From: Echinicola jeungdonensis
GTDB lineage: Bacteria; Bacteroidota; Bacteroidia; Cytophagales; Cyclobacteriaceae
NCBI RefSeq assembly: GCF_030409905.1
Contig: NZ_JAUFQT010000001.1
Location: forward strand, 248,001-312,000
Direction: 5' to 3'
DNA length: 64,000 nucleotides
In this document: in pieces, positions 44,954-55,662 of the stretch
Layout of the letters: every line of letters starts with the position of its first letter
Numbering within the stretch: the stretch's first letter is position 1
Program-made: the position numbers and the translations under genes
Notes under the pieces: generated by a model
Told to the model about the DNA's origin: nothing
Databases searched by the model: none
What the model saw: only the letters and a program-made list of their open reading frames with translations

Positions 44954-45336
44954 GGAGTCTGCATTTCTGTTCAACTTCAGGCTTTGGGGCCGTCAAAAAA
45001 GGAAAAAAGGAATAGAAAATAAAGTCATTGCCCCTATTCAAAATGGAAACAGGGCAAAAGGGAATTTGTTATTTGAACTTACTTTTTTTCCTTTCTTCTT
45101 TTCCTAATTTCATGAATTAGACTAGAAAAACCTTAATAATTATTCAAAAAATCAAAATAAAAACTGATTTGACGCAATTCTGCTGTATATATTAATTGGA
45201 ACCCCGTTTATACGCCAATCAATTTTTAGGCTTTCCTGAAATGCAATCTATAAAACCGTTATTTTCTTGATAATTGAAGGAATCAAGTCAAAGTTGAGGA
45301 CAATGGATTAATCACCCCTGCTCTTGGAGAAAGGCC
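44954..45336. other. Spacer with the symporter promoter region
   Basis: No gene is visible; the sequence is AT-rich. The symporter operon must start here on the minus strand. No convincing promoter motif could be placed. Confidence 0.4.
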
Positions 45337-45365
45337 AAAAAAAAAGCCGGATGTCCGGCTTTTTT
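45337..45365 (-). terminator. Terminator of the sdhCAB operon
   Basis: AAAAAGCCGGA and TCCGGCTTTTT form a perfect stem with a very short loop and A/T tracts on both sides, about 30 bases after the sdhB stop. Confidence 0.9.
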
Positions 45366-45392
45366 GAATATACTATTTAAATAGATTATTCA

Positions 45393-46142
45393 TTATACAT
45401 TCTCACTGGTGGCAATTGCGGAGAAGTATTCCCGGTTCATACGGGCAATATTGGTCAAACTGATACCTTTTGGACATTCGATGGAGCAAGCCCCAGTGTT
45501 GGTACAAGCACCAAATCCTTCTTCGTCCATTTGGGCAATCATTTTTTCTGCTCTTTCTTTTCTCTCTACTTTTCCTTGAGGCAACATGGCCAATTGAGAA
45601 ATTTTTGCGGAGGTAAATAGCATTGCAGAAGCATTTTTACATGCCGCTACACAGGCACCACAACCAATACAAGTTGCCGCATCAAAAGCCTCATCGGCAA
45701 TTTTCTTTGGAATTGGAATCTCATTGGCATCAGGGACACCTCCAGTGTTGACAGATACATATCCACCAGCCTGAATGATTCTATCAAAAGAACCGCGGTC
45801 AACCACCAAGTCTTTCACTACAGGGAAAGCCTTGGCTCTCCAAGGTTCGATGACAATGGTATCCCCATCATTGAAAGATCTCATATGCAACTGACAGGTA
45901 GTGGTCTGTTCAGGACCATGAGCCTTGCCATTGATATAAAGTGAACACATACCGCAGATTCCTTCTCTACAGTCATGGTCAAAGTGAACTGGATCCTCTC
46001 CTTTTTCGGAAAGCTCCTCATTCAGTACATCCAACATTTCCAAAAAGGACATGTCAGATGAAATATTGGATAGATTATATGTTGCAAAACCGCCCTTGTC
46101 TGAGCTGTTTTTTTGTCTCCAAACTTTTAAAGTTAAGTTCAT
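45393..46142 (-). CDS. sdhB: Succinate dehydrogenase/fumarate reductase iron-sulfur subunit
   Basis: This 249-residue subunit has the plant-type [2Fe-2S] cysteines in [19 protein letters not shown] with the later CQLHM. The bacterial-type ferredoxin part shows [15 protein letters not shown] and [16 protein letters not shown] for the [4Fe-4S] and [3Fe-4S] centres. It passes electrons from the flavoprotein to the membrane quinone site in complex II. It is the third gene of sdhCAB. Confidence 0.96.
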   Translation of the reverse strand: MNLTLKVWRQKNSSDKGGFATYNLSNISSDMSFLEMLDVLNEELSEKGEDPVHFDHDCREGICGMCSLYINGKAHGPEQTTTCQLHMRSFNDGDTIVIEPWRAKAFPVVKDLVVDRGSFDRIIQAGGYVSVNTGGVPDANEIPIPKKIADEAFDAATCIGCGACVAACKNASAMLFTSAKISQLAMLPQGKVERKERAEKMIAQMDEEGFGACTNTGACSIECPKGISLTNIARMNREYFSAIATSENV

Positions 46143-46172
46143 AATAATTATGAATTTTTGGTTGTCAAATGA

Positions 46173-48107
46173 TTACTTGTAGCTTCGTTGGGTCAACTTC
46201 ACGTTTTCAAACTCGAGTGGTTCCTTGTTAAGCTCTTGTTCTACGTCTTCTCCCTGGTATTTCCAGGCACCCACATAAGCAAAATTCTCATCATCCCGAA
46301 GGGCTTCCCCTTCTTCGGTTTGGTATTCTTCACGGAAGTGACCACCACAGGATTCGTTCCTGTGCAGGGCATCTCTTACCATTAACTCACCCAACTCAAG
46401 GAAATCAGCCACCCGGTGTGCTTTTTCCAGGGAAAGGTTAAGTTCGTCTCCCGTACCCAATACTTTGACATCTTCCCAAAACTCTTTTCTAAGCTCCTGG
46501 ATTTTGCCAATTGCTTCTTCCAATCCTTCTTTGGTCCTAGCCATGCCGCAATTGTTCCACATGATCTTACCCAATCTTTTATGGAAATCATCTACGGTTT
46601 TCTTACCATTGATGCTAAGCAGCTTTTGGATTTTATCCTTAACTTCTTTTTCTGCTTTCTTAAATTCTTCGTGATCTTCAGGGATTTTTTCATTAGGCAT
46701 GCCGGCAAGGTAATCACCGATGGTGTAAGGGATTACAAAGTAACCATCTGCCAAGCCTTGCATCAATGCAGAAGCTCCCAATCTGTTAGCACCATGGTCA
46801 GAGAAGTTGGCCTCACCCAAGGCATAAAGACCCGGAACGGTAGTCATCAAATGATAATCCACCCAAAGGCCTCCCATAGTATAGTGAACAGCAGGATAAA
46901 TCTTCATCGGTGTTTTGTAAGGGTTTTCACCGGTGATCTGATGGTACATGTCAAACAAGTTGCCGTATTTACTTTCAACAACATCTTCGCCATCCCTGAT
47001 GATGGCATCTCTAAAGTCAAGGAATACCGCTTCACCGGTTTCATTAACTCCCCTGCCCTCATCACATACATATTTGGCATTTCTGGAAGCCACGTCACGA
47101 GGCACGAGATTACCAAATGAAGGATACCTTCTTTCCAGGTAATAATCCCGGTCTTCATCTTTGATATCCTGGGGGGTGATTTGCTTTTTACGAAGCTTTT
47201 CAGCCAACTCCTTGGTTTTTGGCACCCATACACGACCATCGTTCCTGAGAGATTCAGACATCAAGGTCAATTTGGACTGATGATCTCCGGAAACTGGGAT
47301 ACAGGTTGGGTGGATCTGAGTATAACAAGGGTTGGCAAAGTATGCGCCTTTTTTATGTGCTCTCCAAGCTGCGGTAACATTAGATCCCATGGCATTGGTA
47401 GATAGGAAAAATACGTTACCATATCCTCCGGTACATAGCAATACTGCGTGGGCACTGTGGGATTCAATAGCACCGGTAATCAGGTTTCTGGTAACAATTC
47501 CTCTTGCCTTGCCATCGATGTTTACTACATCCATCATTTCAGTTCTTGGGTAAAGTTTCACTTTACCATTGGCTACCTGACGGCTAAGGGCTGAATAAGC
47601 TCCCAACAACAACTGCTGTCCTGTTTGGCCTCTTGCATAGAAAGTCCTGGATACCTGGGCACCACCAAAGGAACGGTTGGCCAACAAGCCTCCGTATTCA
47701 CGGGCAAATGGAACCCCCTGGGCTACACATTGGTCAATGATATTAACAGATACCTCTGCCAATCGGTGAACATTGGCTTCCCTGGACCGGTAATCACCAC
47801 CTTTGATGGTATCATAAAACAAACGGTAGATAGAGTCACCGTCGTTTTGATAATTTTTGGCGGCATTGATACCACCCTGTGCTGCAATGGAGTGGGCTCT
47901 TCTCGGGCTGTCCTGAAAGCAAAATGCCTTGACATTGTATCCCAATTCTGCCAGGGAAGCAGCTGCAGAAGCACCTGCCAATCCGGTCCCCACCACAATC
48001 ACATCATATTTTCTCTTGTTGGCCGGGTTGACCAACTTCATATTAAATTTATGTTTTGTCCACTTATCCGCTAATGAACCTGCTGGTATTTTAGAATCAA
48101 GTATCAT
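46173..48107 (-). CDS. sdhA: Succinate dehydrogenase/fumarate reductase flavoprotein subunit
   Basis: This 644-residue flavoprotein has the dinucleotide fold [20 protein letters not shown] and the histidyl-FAD region [18 protein letters not shown]. The active-site features include [11 protein letters not shown] and the capping-domain segment [10 protein letters not shown] with [15 protein letters not shown]. It oxidises succinate to fumarate, or the reverse, in the cytoplasm. It lies between sdhC (12 bases) and sdhB (30 bases). The length matches the Bacteroidota class with a single large cytochrome b partner. Confidence 0.97.
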   Translation of the reverse strand: MILDSKIPAGSLADKWTKHKFNMKLVNPANKRKYDVIVVGTGLAGASAAASLAELGYNVKAFCFQDSPRRAHSIAAQGGINAAKNYQNDGDSIYRLFYDTIKGGDYRSREANVHRLAEVSVNIIDQCVAQGVPFAREYGGLLANRSFGGAQVSRTFYARGQTGQQLLLGAYSALSRQVANGKVKLYPRTEMMDVVNIDGKARGIVTRNLITGAIESHSAHAVLLCTGGYGNVFFLSTNAMGSNVTAAWRAHKKGAYFANPCYTQIHPTCIPVSGDHQSKLTLMSESLRNDGRVWVPKTKELAEKLRKKQITPQDIKDEDRDYYLERRYPSFGNLVPRDVASRNAKYVCDEGRGVNETGEAVFLDFRDAIIRDGEDVVESKYGNLFDMYHQITGENPYKTPMKIYPAVHYTMGGLWVDYHLMTTVPGLYALGEANFSDHGANRLGASALMQGLADGYFVIPYTIGDYLAGMPNEKIPEDHEEFKKAEKEVKDKIQKLLSINGKKTVDDFHKRLGKIMWNNCGMARTKEGLEEAIGKIQELRKEFWEDVKVLGTGDELNLSLEKAHRVADFLELGELMVRDALHRNESCGGHFREEYQTEEGEALRDDENFAYVGAWKYQGEDVEQELNKEPLEFENVKLTQRSYK

Positions 48108-48119
48108 ATCGACTTTTTA

Positions 48120-48806
48120 TTAATTCAAGGATGAGATATATAGGAAAATAGGCATAAGAGCAAACAAAGCAGGAACCACAATCGCAAATGCACTTCCTAT
48201 AAACTTGATTGCAGGTGTATATTTCTTATGGTTAAGTCCCAAAGTCTGGAATGCACTTGCAAAACCATGGTACAAGTGAAAACCCAGGAAAATCATGGAG
48301 ATTACGTACAATCCTACAATCCATAACTCAGAAAAAGAAACGGTAACAACCGTGAACAAATCCTTATGCACTCCGCTTTCATAATTCACCATTGGGATGT
48401 CTCCCCAATGCATCTCATACCAGAAGTTCTGAAGGTGAATCACCAAGAATATCAAAATAATGGTGCCCAATACCCCCATATTCCGGGAAGACCAGGTACT
48501 GTTTGAACTGCTCTTGTTGGTGTTGTAATTGACGGGTCTTGCGCTTTTGTTTTTGGAAGAAAGGATGATGGCATAAATTACGTGACCGATTACGGATAGG
48601 TACGTAATATAACTTAGAATTTTCACACCGGTATTGGTGGTCATAAACTTGGCATACTCATTAAAAGCTTGCCCTCCGTCACTTTTTAATAGTAACATGT
48701 TCCCTGAAACGTGACCGATCAGGAAGAGGATCAAAAACAGCCCTGTGAGAGACATCAGCAACTTTTGACCCAAAGTGCTGTTGAAGGTTTTGGTTACCCA
48801 ACTCAT
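48120..48806 (-). CDS. sdhC: Succinate dehydrogenase cytochrome b subunit
   Basis: This 228-residue membrane anchor has five helices, as in the single-subunit cytochrome b558 type used with this SdhA class. Haem-ligand histidines lie in LFLIGHVSGNMLLL, LSVIGHVIYAI, LVIHLQNFWYEMHW and GFHLYHGFASAFQTLGLNHK. It is the first gene of the operon and joins complex II to the menaquinone pool. Confidence 0.95.
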   Translation of the reverse strand: MSWVTKTFNSTLGQKLLMSLTGLFLILFLIGHVSGNMLLLKSDGGQAFNEYAKFMTTNTGVKILSYITYLSVIGHVIYAIILSSKNKSARPVNYNTNKSSSNSTWSSRNMGVLGTIILIFLVIHLQNFWYEMHWGDIPMVNYESGVHKDLFTVVTVSFSELWIVGLYVISMIFLGFHLYHGFASAFQTLGLNHKKYTPAIKFIGSAFAIVVPALFALMPIFLYISSLN

Positions 48807-48862
48807 AAATTTTTTGCTTTATTTTAGTGTATATGGTTTTTATTTTGTTAAAATTTCGATGC

Positions 48863-48893
48863 CAAATTTACATTTGGAAAGTTTAGTAAGCAA
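48863..48893 (-). promoter_or_regulatory. Bacteroidota-type promoter of sdhCAB
   Basis: On the minus strand TTG (48893-48891), a 20-base spacer and TAAATTTG (48870-48863) match the TTG / TAnnTTTG consensus of the Bacteroidota primary sigma factor. It lies about 57 bases upstream of the sdhC ATG. Confidence 0.7.
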
Positions 48894-49177
48894 TTGATCA
48901 AGAAGGAAACCCCTTATTTTAAAAGGTTCTAAATAATAACCACTTACCAAGTTGGGTTATTTTTTTGGACAATTTCTACCCAAAAAGTGTATTTTTTTGG
49001 TTGGATTTCTATAATTATATCTACTTCCTTAACTTTAATTCGTTTATATTATAATGTTAAGCAACATTACATCTTTAATACGTAAAACAAATTCAGTAAA
49101 AATACTGTGGTAATTTTTAAGATAGATTTCGGTAATTACGTAATCCGGGAGATGATCTTTAAAAACATTTGGGACTT

Positions 49178-51961
49178 ATGAGATACAAATCTTTTCTATT
49201 CTTTACCTGTTGTCTTTTCCTTTTAGCCTTACAAGAGGTCCTGGCCACCCACATTAGGGCTGGTGAGATTATCGCAGAAAGGATATCGGTACAAACCCTC
49301 ACCTACCGGATTACCGTGGTGGGATATACAGATACCCGATCATCGGTTGTGTTTGGACCTGGAGAAATCAATTTTGGAGATGGAAGGATAGAGCAACTGA
49401 ATACAGAAAGTGATTTTTCCACAGTGGAATCACTGGGCAATCAAATTGAAAAAAACACTTTTGTCATCACCCACACCTATCAAGGCCCCGGACAATACAC
49501 CATCCGGTTTCAGGAATTTAACCGAAATGATCTTACCCTGAACATGGATAATTCGGTGGACACTCCTTTTTACATTGAGACCATGATTACCATTGACCCA
49601 TTTTATGGGGTCAATAATTCCCCGGTGCTGACCATCCCTCCTGTGGACAATGGGCAGATCAATACTCGATATATCCATAACCCAGGAGCTTATGATCCTG
49701 ATGGGGATAGTTTAGCCTATAAATTTCAAGGAGTAGTTCCCTTGCAAGCATTCCAAAGACCGGTAAACAATTATCGAAGCCCCGCTTCCAGCGAATTTAG
49801 CTTTAACCAAGAGGATGGGTCTCCTGACCCCTTTATTTCTATGGATCCTGTTACAGGTGATTTGATTTGGGATTCCCCCGGCATTGCAGGGCAATACAAT
49901 ATTGCCTTTCATATCGAAGAATGGCGAAAAATCAATGGGGAGTACCAGCTTATTGGTTATGTGGTCAGGGATATGCAAATCATCATCGAAAACTCTGACA
50001 ACAGAAGACCTGTGCTGATCATGCCTCCGGATATCTGTGTGGAAGCCGGAACAAAAATAGAAGAAATCATCCAGGGGCAGGATCCCGATGGAGATGATAT
50101 CAAAATAGAAGTCTTCGGAGACCCCATCGAAATATCTTCTTCCCCAGCCACCTATACTCCTGAAGCAGAATTTCAGTCTACCCCGGGAATAATTAATTTC
50201 AATTGGCAGACGGTCTGCGGACACGTCAGGGCAAGGGAATATCAGGTGAGGCTCAGGATAACCGATGATCCGGATTCAGGACCTGCCCTGGTGGATATCC
50301 AAACCTGGAACATCAAAGTTATTGGCCCACCTCCCCTGGTCGAAAATGTGGAACAAATGCCTGGACGGACAGCTCAAATCTCTTGGGCCCCTTATTCTTG
50401 CGGAAATAGTGCCGAAACCATGCAGATATGGCGCAGTGTCAATAGCAACGCCTATGAACCCGATTCCTGTGAAACAGGCATCAGGAGTGGCTACGAATTG
50501 ATCGGCACCACCGATATGGATACTTTTGAATTCCTTGATGACAATGGTGGGGAGGGACTGGCTCCTGGCAACACTTATTGTTACCGCTTAGTGGCTGGAT
50601 TCCCCCAGCCCAGATCGGGAGAAAGTGTGGTTTCCGAAGAGTTCTGTGTGACCATCGATGTAGATGTGCCTATCATTACCAATGTATCGGTAGAAGAAAC
50701 CAGCACGGAAAATGGGGAGATTTTGGTCAAATGGACTCCTCCTTATGATATCGACTCCCAACAATTCCCCGGCCCCTATGAATACCAGTTGATCAGGGCG
50801 GAAGGATTTACAGGGGATCAAAACCTAACTACAGTGACCACCACTGCAGACACCATCTTTACAGATACCGGCATTAATACGGATGACCTGGTTTATAATT
50901 ATCGGGTGGTTTTACTTGATGGAGGAGATAGGATTGACACCTCCAGTGTAGCCTCATCTGTTTGGTTGCAACCCACCATTATCAATGAGGCCATAGAGCT
51001 GAATTGGGAATATGATGTTCCCTGGAACAATACCATCAGTGAATTCACCCATGAAGTTTACCGTAACCGAACTGATCCGGATGCCAACGATGCCGATGTA
51101 TTTGAACTGATTGCGGAAGTGGATGTCACCCAGGATGGTTTTACTTTCTTTGATGATGGCAGCCATAATGGTGTTCCCTTAAATAGGGATACTGAATATT
51201 GCTATTATGTAGTCACCAAAGGGGCTTATAATGTGGATTTATTGACCTATCCATTGGAAAATAAATCTCAAATCATCTGCGCCAGACCAGATGACAACCG
51301 ACTCCCGTGTCCTCCTGTATTGATTTATGAGGGTCCAGTTTGTGAAGAATTATTGATGGATGAACCCTGTAATTTTGAGGGTTTCTACCATGATCTAAGT
51401 TGGGAACCTGATTTTACCGGAGATTGTGATGATGAGCTGGGAGGTTACCGTCTGTATTTCTCCAATACAGGGACCGAAGGCTCCTTTGAGTTGGTTTCTA
51501 CTATCAATTCCCTCAATACCTCTACCACTATTGAAGGGCTGACTGAGCTGAAAGGTTGTTATTATATCACTGCTGTGGACCGCTCCGGAAATGAAAGTGA
51601 ACCCAGCAATATTGTCTGCGTTGACAATTGCCCCAATTTCGAACTTCCCAATGCTTTTACCCCTAATGGAGACGGCATCAATGATACCTTCCAAGCATTT
51701 GACAATCCATTTGCCCGTTGTCCAAGGTTTGTGGAAGCGGTAGAAATAAAAATATACAACCGGTGGGGTGTTTTGGTGCATGAATACAACAGCAACACTT
51801 CCAATGAAAACGACATTTATATCCGTTGGGATGGCCATGATGAAAATGGCAATGAGCTCCCTTCAGGCACTTATTTCTACTCTGGAACCGTAATGTTCAA
51901 TACCCTGGAGGAAAATATCCGAGAAGAAAAACTGAAAGGCCATATACAGATTATCCGTTAA
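49178..51961 (+). CDS. Secreted multidomain protein with gliding-motility/T9SS type B C-terminal domain
   Basis: From the ATG at 49178 the product is 927 residues with a signal peptide (MRYKSFLFFTCCLFLLALQE). Repeated beta-sandwich modules follow: a PKD-like region at about 60-130 (INFGDGRIEQL, HTYQGPGQYTIRF), cadherin/Ig-like stretches (NPGAYDPDGDSLAYKF), and fibronectin type III-like segments. The last 100 residues are the CHU_C gliding-associated sorting domain (LPNAFTPNGDGINDTFQAF, KIYNRWGVLVHEY, LPSGTYFYSGTVMF). It should be exported by the type IX system and kept at the surface, as an adhesin-like protein. Its stop overlaps the DCC gene start by one base. Confidence 0.88.
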   Translation: MRYKSFLFFTCCLFLLALQEVLATHIRAGEIIAERISVQTLTYRITVVGYTDTRSSVVFGPGEINFGDGRIEQLNTESDFSTVESLGNQIEKNTFVITHTYQGPGQYTIRFQEFNRNDLTLNMDNSVDTPFYIETMITIDPFYGVNNSPVLTIPPVDNGQINTRYIHNPGAYDPDGDSLAYKFQGVVPLQAFQRPVNNYRSPASSEFSFNQEDGSPDPFISMDPVTGDLIWDSPGIAGQYNIAFHIEEWRKINGEYQLIGYVVRDMQIIIENSDNRRPVLIMPPDICVEAGTKIEEIIQGQDPDGDDIKIEVFGDPIEISSSPATYTPEAEFQSTPGIINFNWQTVCGHVRAREYQVRLRITDDPDSGPALVDIQTWNIKVIGPPPLVENVEQMPGRTAQISWAPYSCGNSAETMQIWRSVNSNAYEPDSCETGIRSGYELIGTTDMDTFEFLDDNGGEGLAPGNTYCYRLVAGFPQPRSGESVVSEEFCVTIDVDVPIITNVSVEETSTENGEILVKWTPPYDIDSQQFPGPYEYQLIRAEGFTGDQNLTTVTTTADTIFTDTGINTDDLVYNYRVVLLDGGDRIDTSSVASSVWLQPTIINEAIELNWEYDVPWNNTISEFTHEVYRNRTDPDANDADVFELIAEVDVTQDGFTFFDDGSHNGVPLNRDTEYCYYVVTKGAYNVDLLTYPLENKSQIICARPDDNRLPCPPVLIYEGPVCEELLMDEPCNFEGFYHDLSWEPDFTGDCDDELGGYRLYFSNTGTEGSFELVSTINSLNTSTTIEGLTELKGCYYITAVDRSGNESEPSNIVCVDNCPNFELPNAFTPNGDGINDTFQAFDNPFARCPRFVEAVEIKIYNRWGVLVHEYNSNTSNENDIYIRWDGHDENGNELPSGTYFYSGTVMFNTLEENIREEKLKGHIQIIR

Positions 51962-52383
51962 TGCCAATCCAGGAAAAATACGATATCGTCCTATTTGACG
52001 GGGTCTGCAACCTCTGCAACACAGCAGTAGATTTCATTATCCAAAGGGATCCCCAAAACCAATTTAAGCTGGCCTCATTACAGGATGAGGCCAGCAAAAA
52101 ATTGCTCAAAGATTATTCGGTGGAAGAAGATTATTTGGATTCCATCATATTGATCCGTGGGGAAAACGTTTATTATAAAAGCCGGGCAGCATTAGAAATT
52201 GCTAAAAAATTAAAGGGGCTATGGCCTCTTTTCTATGGCTTTGTAATTATTCCCACTTTTTTAAGGGATCCCATATATGACTGGATTGCCCGCAACCGAT
52301 ACAAATGGTTCGGCAAAAGAGAAACTTGCCGCATGCCGAGTGAGGAGGATAAATTGAAGTTTTTGACTGCAGAGGAAGTATGA
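51961..52383 (+). CDS. DCC family (DUF393) thiol-disulfide oxidoreductase-like protein
   Basis: This 140-residue protein has the DCC signature YDIVLFDGVCNLCNTAVDFI (DxxCxxC) and the family's later RRAALEIAKKLKG-like segment (YYKSRAALEIAKKLKGLWPL) with IYDWIARNRYKWFGK near the end. A thioredoxin-like redox role is assigned to the family on the basis of the CxxC motif; the real partner is unknown. The start ATG shares its A with the stop of the secreted protein gene (TAATG), so translation is coupled. Coupling of a thiol protein to a cysteine-containing exported protein is notable. Confidence 0.88.
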   Translation: MPIQEKYDIVLFDGVCNLCNTAVDFIIQRDPQNQFKLASLQDEASKKLLKDYSVEEDYLDSIILIRGENVYYKSRAALEIAKKLKGLWPLFYGFVIIPTFLRDPIYDWIARNRYKWFGKRETCRMPSEEDKLKFLTAEEV

Positions 52384-52501
52384 AATTTTAAATCTGAGAC
52401 TGCCAGCTCGCACCCCTCGGTTCCCTTAAGGGAAGACCTGCTCGCGTCGGTTTGGGAATTAGATAACGCTGAATAGTACAGGTCTTGTCCCCGGAGCTGG
52501 C

Positions 52502-52548
52502 CGTAGTCTCCAGACTACGACCTATTTTGCTTGGAGTCTCCTGACTCC
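52502..52548. repeat. Two related palindromes (REP-like)
   Basis: CGTAGTCTCCAGACTACG (52502-52519) and GGAGTCTCCTGACTCC (52533-52548) share the core AGTCTCC(A/T)GACT and differ in the outer bases. They are separated by 13 bases in the spacer between the DCC gene and fabD, upstream of the fabD promoter. This has the form of a paired REP element. Confidence 0.65.
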
Positions 52549-52627
52549 TTCCTCATTTCACATAATATCTTGTATCCGGTCCCCCCACTTTCAAAAACCA
52601 CTTAATTTCCCTTATCCACTATTATTT

Positions 52628-52659
52628 TTGAGAAAGCTGCTTGTTCTTTGGTATATTTG
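52628..52659 (+). promoter_or_regulatory. Bacteroidota-type promoter of fabD
   Basis: TTG at 52628-52630, a 21-base spacer and TATATTTG at 52652-52659 match the TTG / TAnnTTTG consensus. It lies about 100 bases before the fabD ATG. Confidence 0.65.
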
Positions 52660-52759
52660 AACCCAGAATTTTGAAATCATAAACCTCCATTCCTCGGTTT
52701 GAGGGACTTTTTGGCCTATGGGGCTGAGAAGTAATTGGAAACCATAAAAACAACGACAT

Positions 52760-53635
52760 ATGAAAGCTTATGTTTTCCCCGGTCAGGGGGCTCAATTCCC
52801 AGGCATGGGTAAAGAATTGTATGAGACCAACGAAGAAGCCAAAAAACTTTTTGATCAGGCTGATGAAATTTTAGGCTTCAAAATTACCGACATTATTTTC
52901 AATGGTACAGCTGAGGAACTCAAGCAGACCAAGGTCACCCAACCGGCGGTATTTTTACATTCCGTCATTTTGGCTAAGACCACCCCGGATTTCAAACCAG
53001 AAATGGTTGCCGGCCATTCTTTGGGCGAACTTTCTGCTTTGGTGGCTGTAGGTGCACTTTCTTTTGAAGATGGGCTGAAATTGGTTTATCAAAGGGCCCT
53101 GGCCATGCAGGAAGCCTGCGAAATCAACCCCTCCACCATGGCCGCCATTATCGGTTTGGAAGATGAAAAGGTAGAAGCCATCTGCGCTGATATCAAAGAA
53201 GAGGTGGTGGTTGCCGCCAATTACAACTGCCCGGGCCAATTGGTAATCTCCGGTTCCAACAAAGGAATTGAAATCGCTTGCGAAAAAATGAAAGAAGCCG
53301 GTGCCAAAAGAGCCCTTCCACTACCCGTGGGTGGTGCTTTCCACAGCCCATTGATGGAGCCGGCCAGGGAAAAATTGCAAAAAGCCATCGAGGCCACTGA
53401 TTTTTCAGCCCCGCTTTGCCCCGTGTACCAAAATGTCAGCACTAAAGGCGAAACCGATGTGGAAACCATCAAAAACAATTTGATTTCCCAGTTGACCGCA
53501 CCGGTAAAATGGACCCAATCTGTGCAAAATATGGTAGCCGATGGCGCCACCGATTTTGTAGAATGCGGCCCGGGTAAGGTGCTTCAAGGATTAGTGAAGA
53601 AAATTCACCGTGAAGCAGAAGTAGCAGGTTTGTAA
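52760..53635 (+). CDS. fabD: Malonyl-CoA:ACP transacylase
   Basis: This 291-residue protein has the FabD layout: YVFPGQGAQFPGMGKELYE at the start, the catalytic serine in VAGHSLGELSALVAVGALS (about residue 88), QRALAMQEA with the substrate-binding Arg, and GGAFHSPLMEPAREKL with the catalytic His (about 196). It transfers malonyl groups to acyl carrier protein to supply fatty acid synthesis. It stands apart from other fab genes here and has its own promoter and terminator. Confidence 0.95.
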   Translation: MKAYVFPGQGAQFPGMGKELYETNEEAKKLFDQADEILGFKITDIIFNGTAEELKQTKVTQPAVFLHSVILAKTTPDFKPEMVAGHSLGELSALVAVGALSFEDGLKLVYQRALAMQEACEINPSTMAAIIGLEDEKVEAICADIKEEVVVAANYNCPGQLVISGSNKGIEIACEKMKEAGAKRALPLPVGGAFHSPLMEPAREKLQKAIEATDFSAPLCPVYQNVSTKGETDVETIKNNLISQLTAPVKWTQSVQNMVADGATDFVECGPGKVLQGLVKKIHREAEVAGL

Positions 53636-53680
53636 TACAGATTTGAATTTTATTTAAATTGACCCAACCATGGTCGCTAC

Positions 53681-53738
53681 GTCTTTGCGATTCCCCATGA
53701 GCTGGGAAGAAGCCTGCCTGCGGTAGGCAGGCAATCTC
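53681..53738 (+). repeat. Dispersed repeat (GTCATTGCGA...GCAATCTC family), copy A
   Basis: It starts GTCTTTGCGA and ends GGCAATCTCC. The centre contains the palindrome GCCTGCCTGCGGTAGGCAGG plus one base. Related copies lie at 55663, 55752 and 56594. An inverted piece GGAGATTGCC lies near 53957. Confidence 0.65.
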
Positions 53739-53765
53739 CTCTAAAAATTATTTTCAATTATTTAA

Positions 53766-53803
53766 AAAGCCTGGTTTCTTAATTTGAAGCCAGGTTATTT
53801 TTC
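53766..53803 (+). terminator. Terminator of fabD
   Basis: CCTGGTTTC pairs with GAAGCCAGG (one G:U) and is flanked by an A-run and a T-rich tail. It lies 130 bases after the stop with a dispersed repeat in between. Confidence 0.7.
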
Positions 53804-54230
53804 ATTTTGATTGAAAGAGTTTTCCTATTTTTTGATTACCCTGTAGAAAAGTATGGGGTTGAAATTTATTTAAAACCATAATTAGAATATAATTCGTCAT
53901 CAGTAAATTTCAATCTGGAATGAGGAAAGGAGATAGTGATAATCTTTCATTAAAAGGAGATTGCCACGTCCTTTTCCCGTCCTTGTCCAAGCACAAAAGG
54001 ACCAGGCAATCACCTTAACTATAATACTTTCGTCCTATTAAGTCGCACTCAGGTTAAAATAATTTGTATTTATTAGTAAAACTCATCGGCTGGAGCGGAT
54101 TCGTGGACCACTTTTGGGATTTTGAGATTACTGGCATATGTGGATATTCATAATTTAAAAAAATACGTATCACTTTTTCCCTAATAAACTACCATTACAA
54201 ACCCATCTCCCCCCTTTTTACTCCTTTGCT
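53804..54230. other. Repeat-containing spacer between fabD and bioA
   Basis: No gene is visible. A fragment of the dispersed repeat in inverted orientation (GGAGATTGCC near 53957 and GGCAATCACC near 54006) lies here. The rest is AT-rich. Confidence 0.45.
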
Positions 54231-54261
54231 TTGTTCAAACCATCCCCTTTCGCTACTTTAG
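54231..54261 (+). promoter_or_regulatory. Probable promoter of bioA
   Basis: TTG at 54231-54233, a 20-base spacer and TACTTTAG at 54254-54261 resemble TTG / TAnnTTTG with one mismatch. The position favours the ATG at 54320 over the TTG at 54275 as translation start. Confidence 0.5.
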
Positions 54262-54319
54262 CCCGCCAAAAGGCTTGGCCCTTTTTCGAGGAATTAATCG
54301 CATTAGACTTTCCTTCAAT

Positions 54320-55618
54320 ATGAATATCCAAGAAATACTCGATATAGATCATCAACATATCTGGCATCCTTATACTTCAGCTTCCAGGCCAACGGATAAC
54401 CTTGTGGTGAAAAGTGCTGAAGGGGTTTTTCTGGAGCTTGAAGATGGCACCAAATTGATTGACGGCATGTCCAGCTGGTGGTCCACCATCCATGGTTATA
54501 ATGTCCCTGAACTCAATGAGGCCATCCAAAACCAGTTGGAAAATATGTCCCATGTAATGTTTGGAGGGATCACCCATAGGCCTGCCGCTGAGCTGACCAA
54601 AGCCTTATTGGAAGTCCTTCCTGAGGGATTAGAACATGTATTTTACAGTGATTCCGGATCAGTAGCTGTGGAAGTGGCCTTGAAAATGGCCCTGCAGTAT
54701 TGGTATTCCAAGAATAAAGGACACAAAAATCGCTTTATCACTGTCCGGAATGGCTACCATGGAGATACCTGGCATGATATGTCAGTTTGTGATCCAGTAA
54801 CGGGCATGCACCGCATATTTAACAACCGCCTTTCCCAGCAAATATTCCTGCCCGCTCCCCAAGCCAAATTCCACGGTGAATTTATCACTGGAGAAATCGA
54901 GGAGATAGAAAAGGTATTGGCAGCACAGCATAATGAAATCGCTGCCTTTATCCTGGAACCGATCGTTCAGGGAGCCGGGGGAATGAGGTTTTATCATCCC
55001 CAATATTTAAAAGAAGTCAAAGCTCTTTGCGATAAATACGAGATACTTTTGATCGCCGATGAAATCGCCACCGGTTTTGGCAGGACAGGAAAGCTCTTTG
55101 CCTGTGAATTTGCAGAAATCACTCCGGACATTATGTGTGTTGGGAAAGCCTTGACAGGAGGCTATTTGTCTTTTGCGGCTACCTTTTGTACTGCAGAGGT
55201 GGCCCAGACGATCTCTGAAGGCTCCCCGGGCGTCTTTATGCATGGCCCCACTTTTATGGGAAACCCAATGGCCTGTGCCGTAGCATTAGCCAACCTTCGA
55301 CTGCTGCTATCCAAAAACTGGCAAAATGATATCCAAAGGATAGAAAATCATTTTAAGCAAACCTTGCCCCAACTGGAGGAACTGGACAGTGTGGAAGAAG
55401 TAAGGGTATTAGGTGCTATCGGTGTAGTGGAAATGAAAGATCCTGTGGATATGGTTAAGATTCAAAAAGAATTTACCGACCGGGGCATCTGGTTAAGGCC
55501 TTTTGGAAAGCTGGTTTATACCATGCCACCCTTCATCATTTCCGATGAGGAACTGACCCAGCTCACCACCTCCATGACAGAAAGCATCCATCAGTATTCC
55601 AAAGAATTGGCAATTTGA
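54320..55618 (+). CDS. bioA: Adenosylmethionine-8-amino-7-oxononanoate aminotransferase
   Basis: From the ATG at 54320 ([20 protein letters not shown]) the product is 432 residues, the usual BioA length. It has [12 protein letters not shown], the substrate-side [37 protein letters not shown] for PLP binding, [20 protein letters not shown] with the PLP-ring Asp, and the Schiff-base lysine in [16 protein letters not shown]. It makes 7,8-diaminopelargonate from KAPA using SAM, in biotin synthesis. No other bio gene is near, so the pathway is dispersed in this genome. Confidence 0.95.
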   Translation: MNIQEILDIDHQHIWHPYTSASRPTDNLVVKSAEGVFLELEDGTKLIDGMSSWWSTIHGYNVPELNEAIQNQLENMSHVMFGGITHRPAAELTKALLEVLPEGLEHVFYSDSGSVAVEVALKMALQYWYSKNKGHKNRFITVRNGYHGDTWHDMSVCDPVTGMHRIFNNRLSQQIFLPAPQAKFHGEFITGEIEEIEKVLAAQHNEIAAFILEPIVQGAGGMRFYHPQYLKEVKALCDKYEILLIADEIATGFGRTGKLFACEFAEITPDIMCVGKALTGGYLSFAATFCTAEVAQTISEGSPGVFMHGPTFMGNPMACAVALANLRLLLSKNWQNDIQRIENHFKQTLPQLEELDSVEEVRVLGAIGVVEMKDPVDMVKIQKEFTDRGIWLRPFGKLVYTMPPFIISDEELTQLTTSMTESIHQYSKELAI

Positions 55619-55662
55619 TGGAATTCCTGGTTCAATTTGAAAAAAAAATTAATATCATTTCC

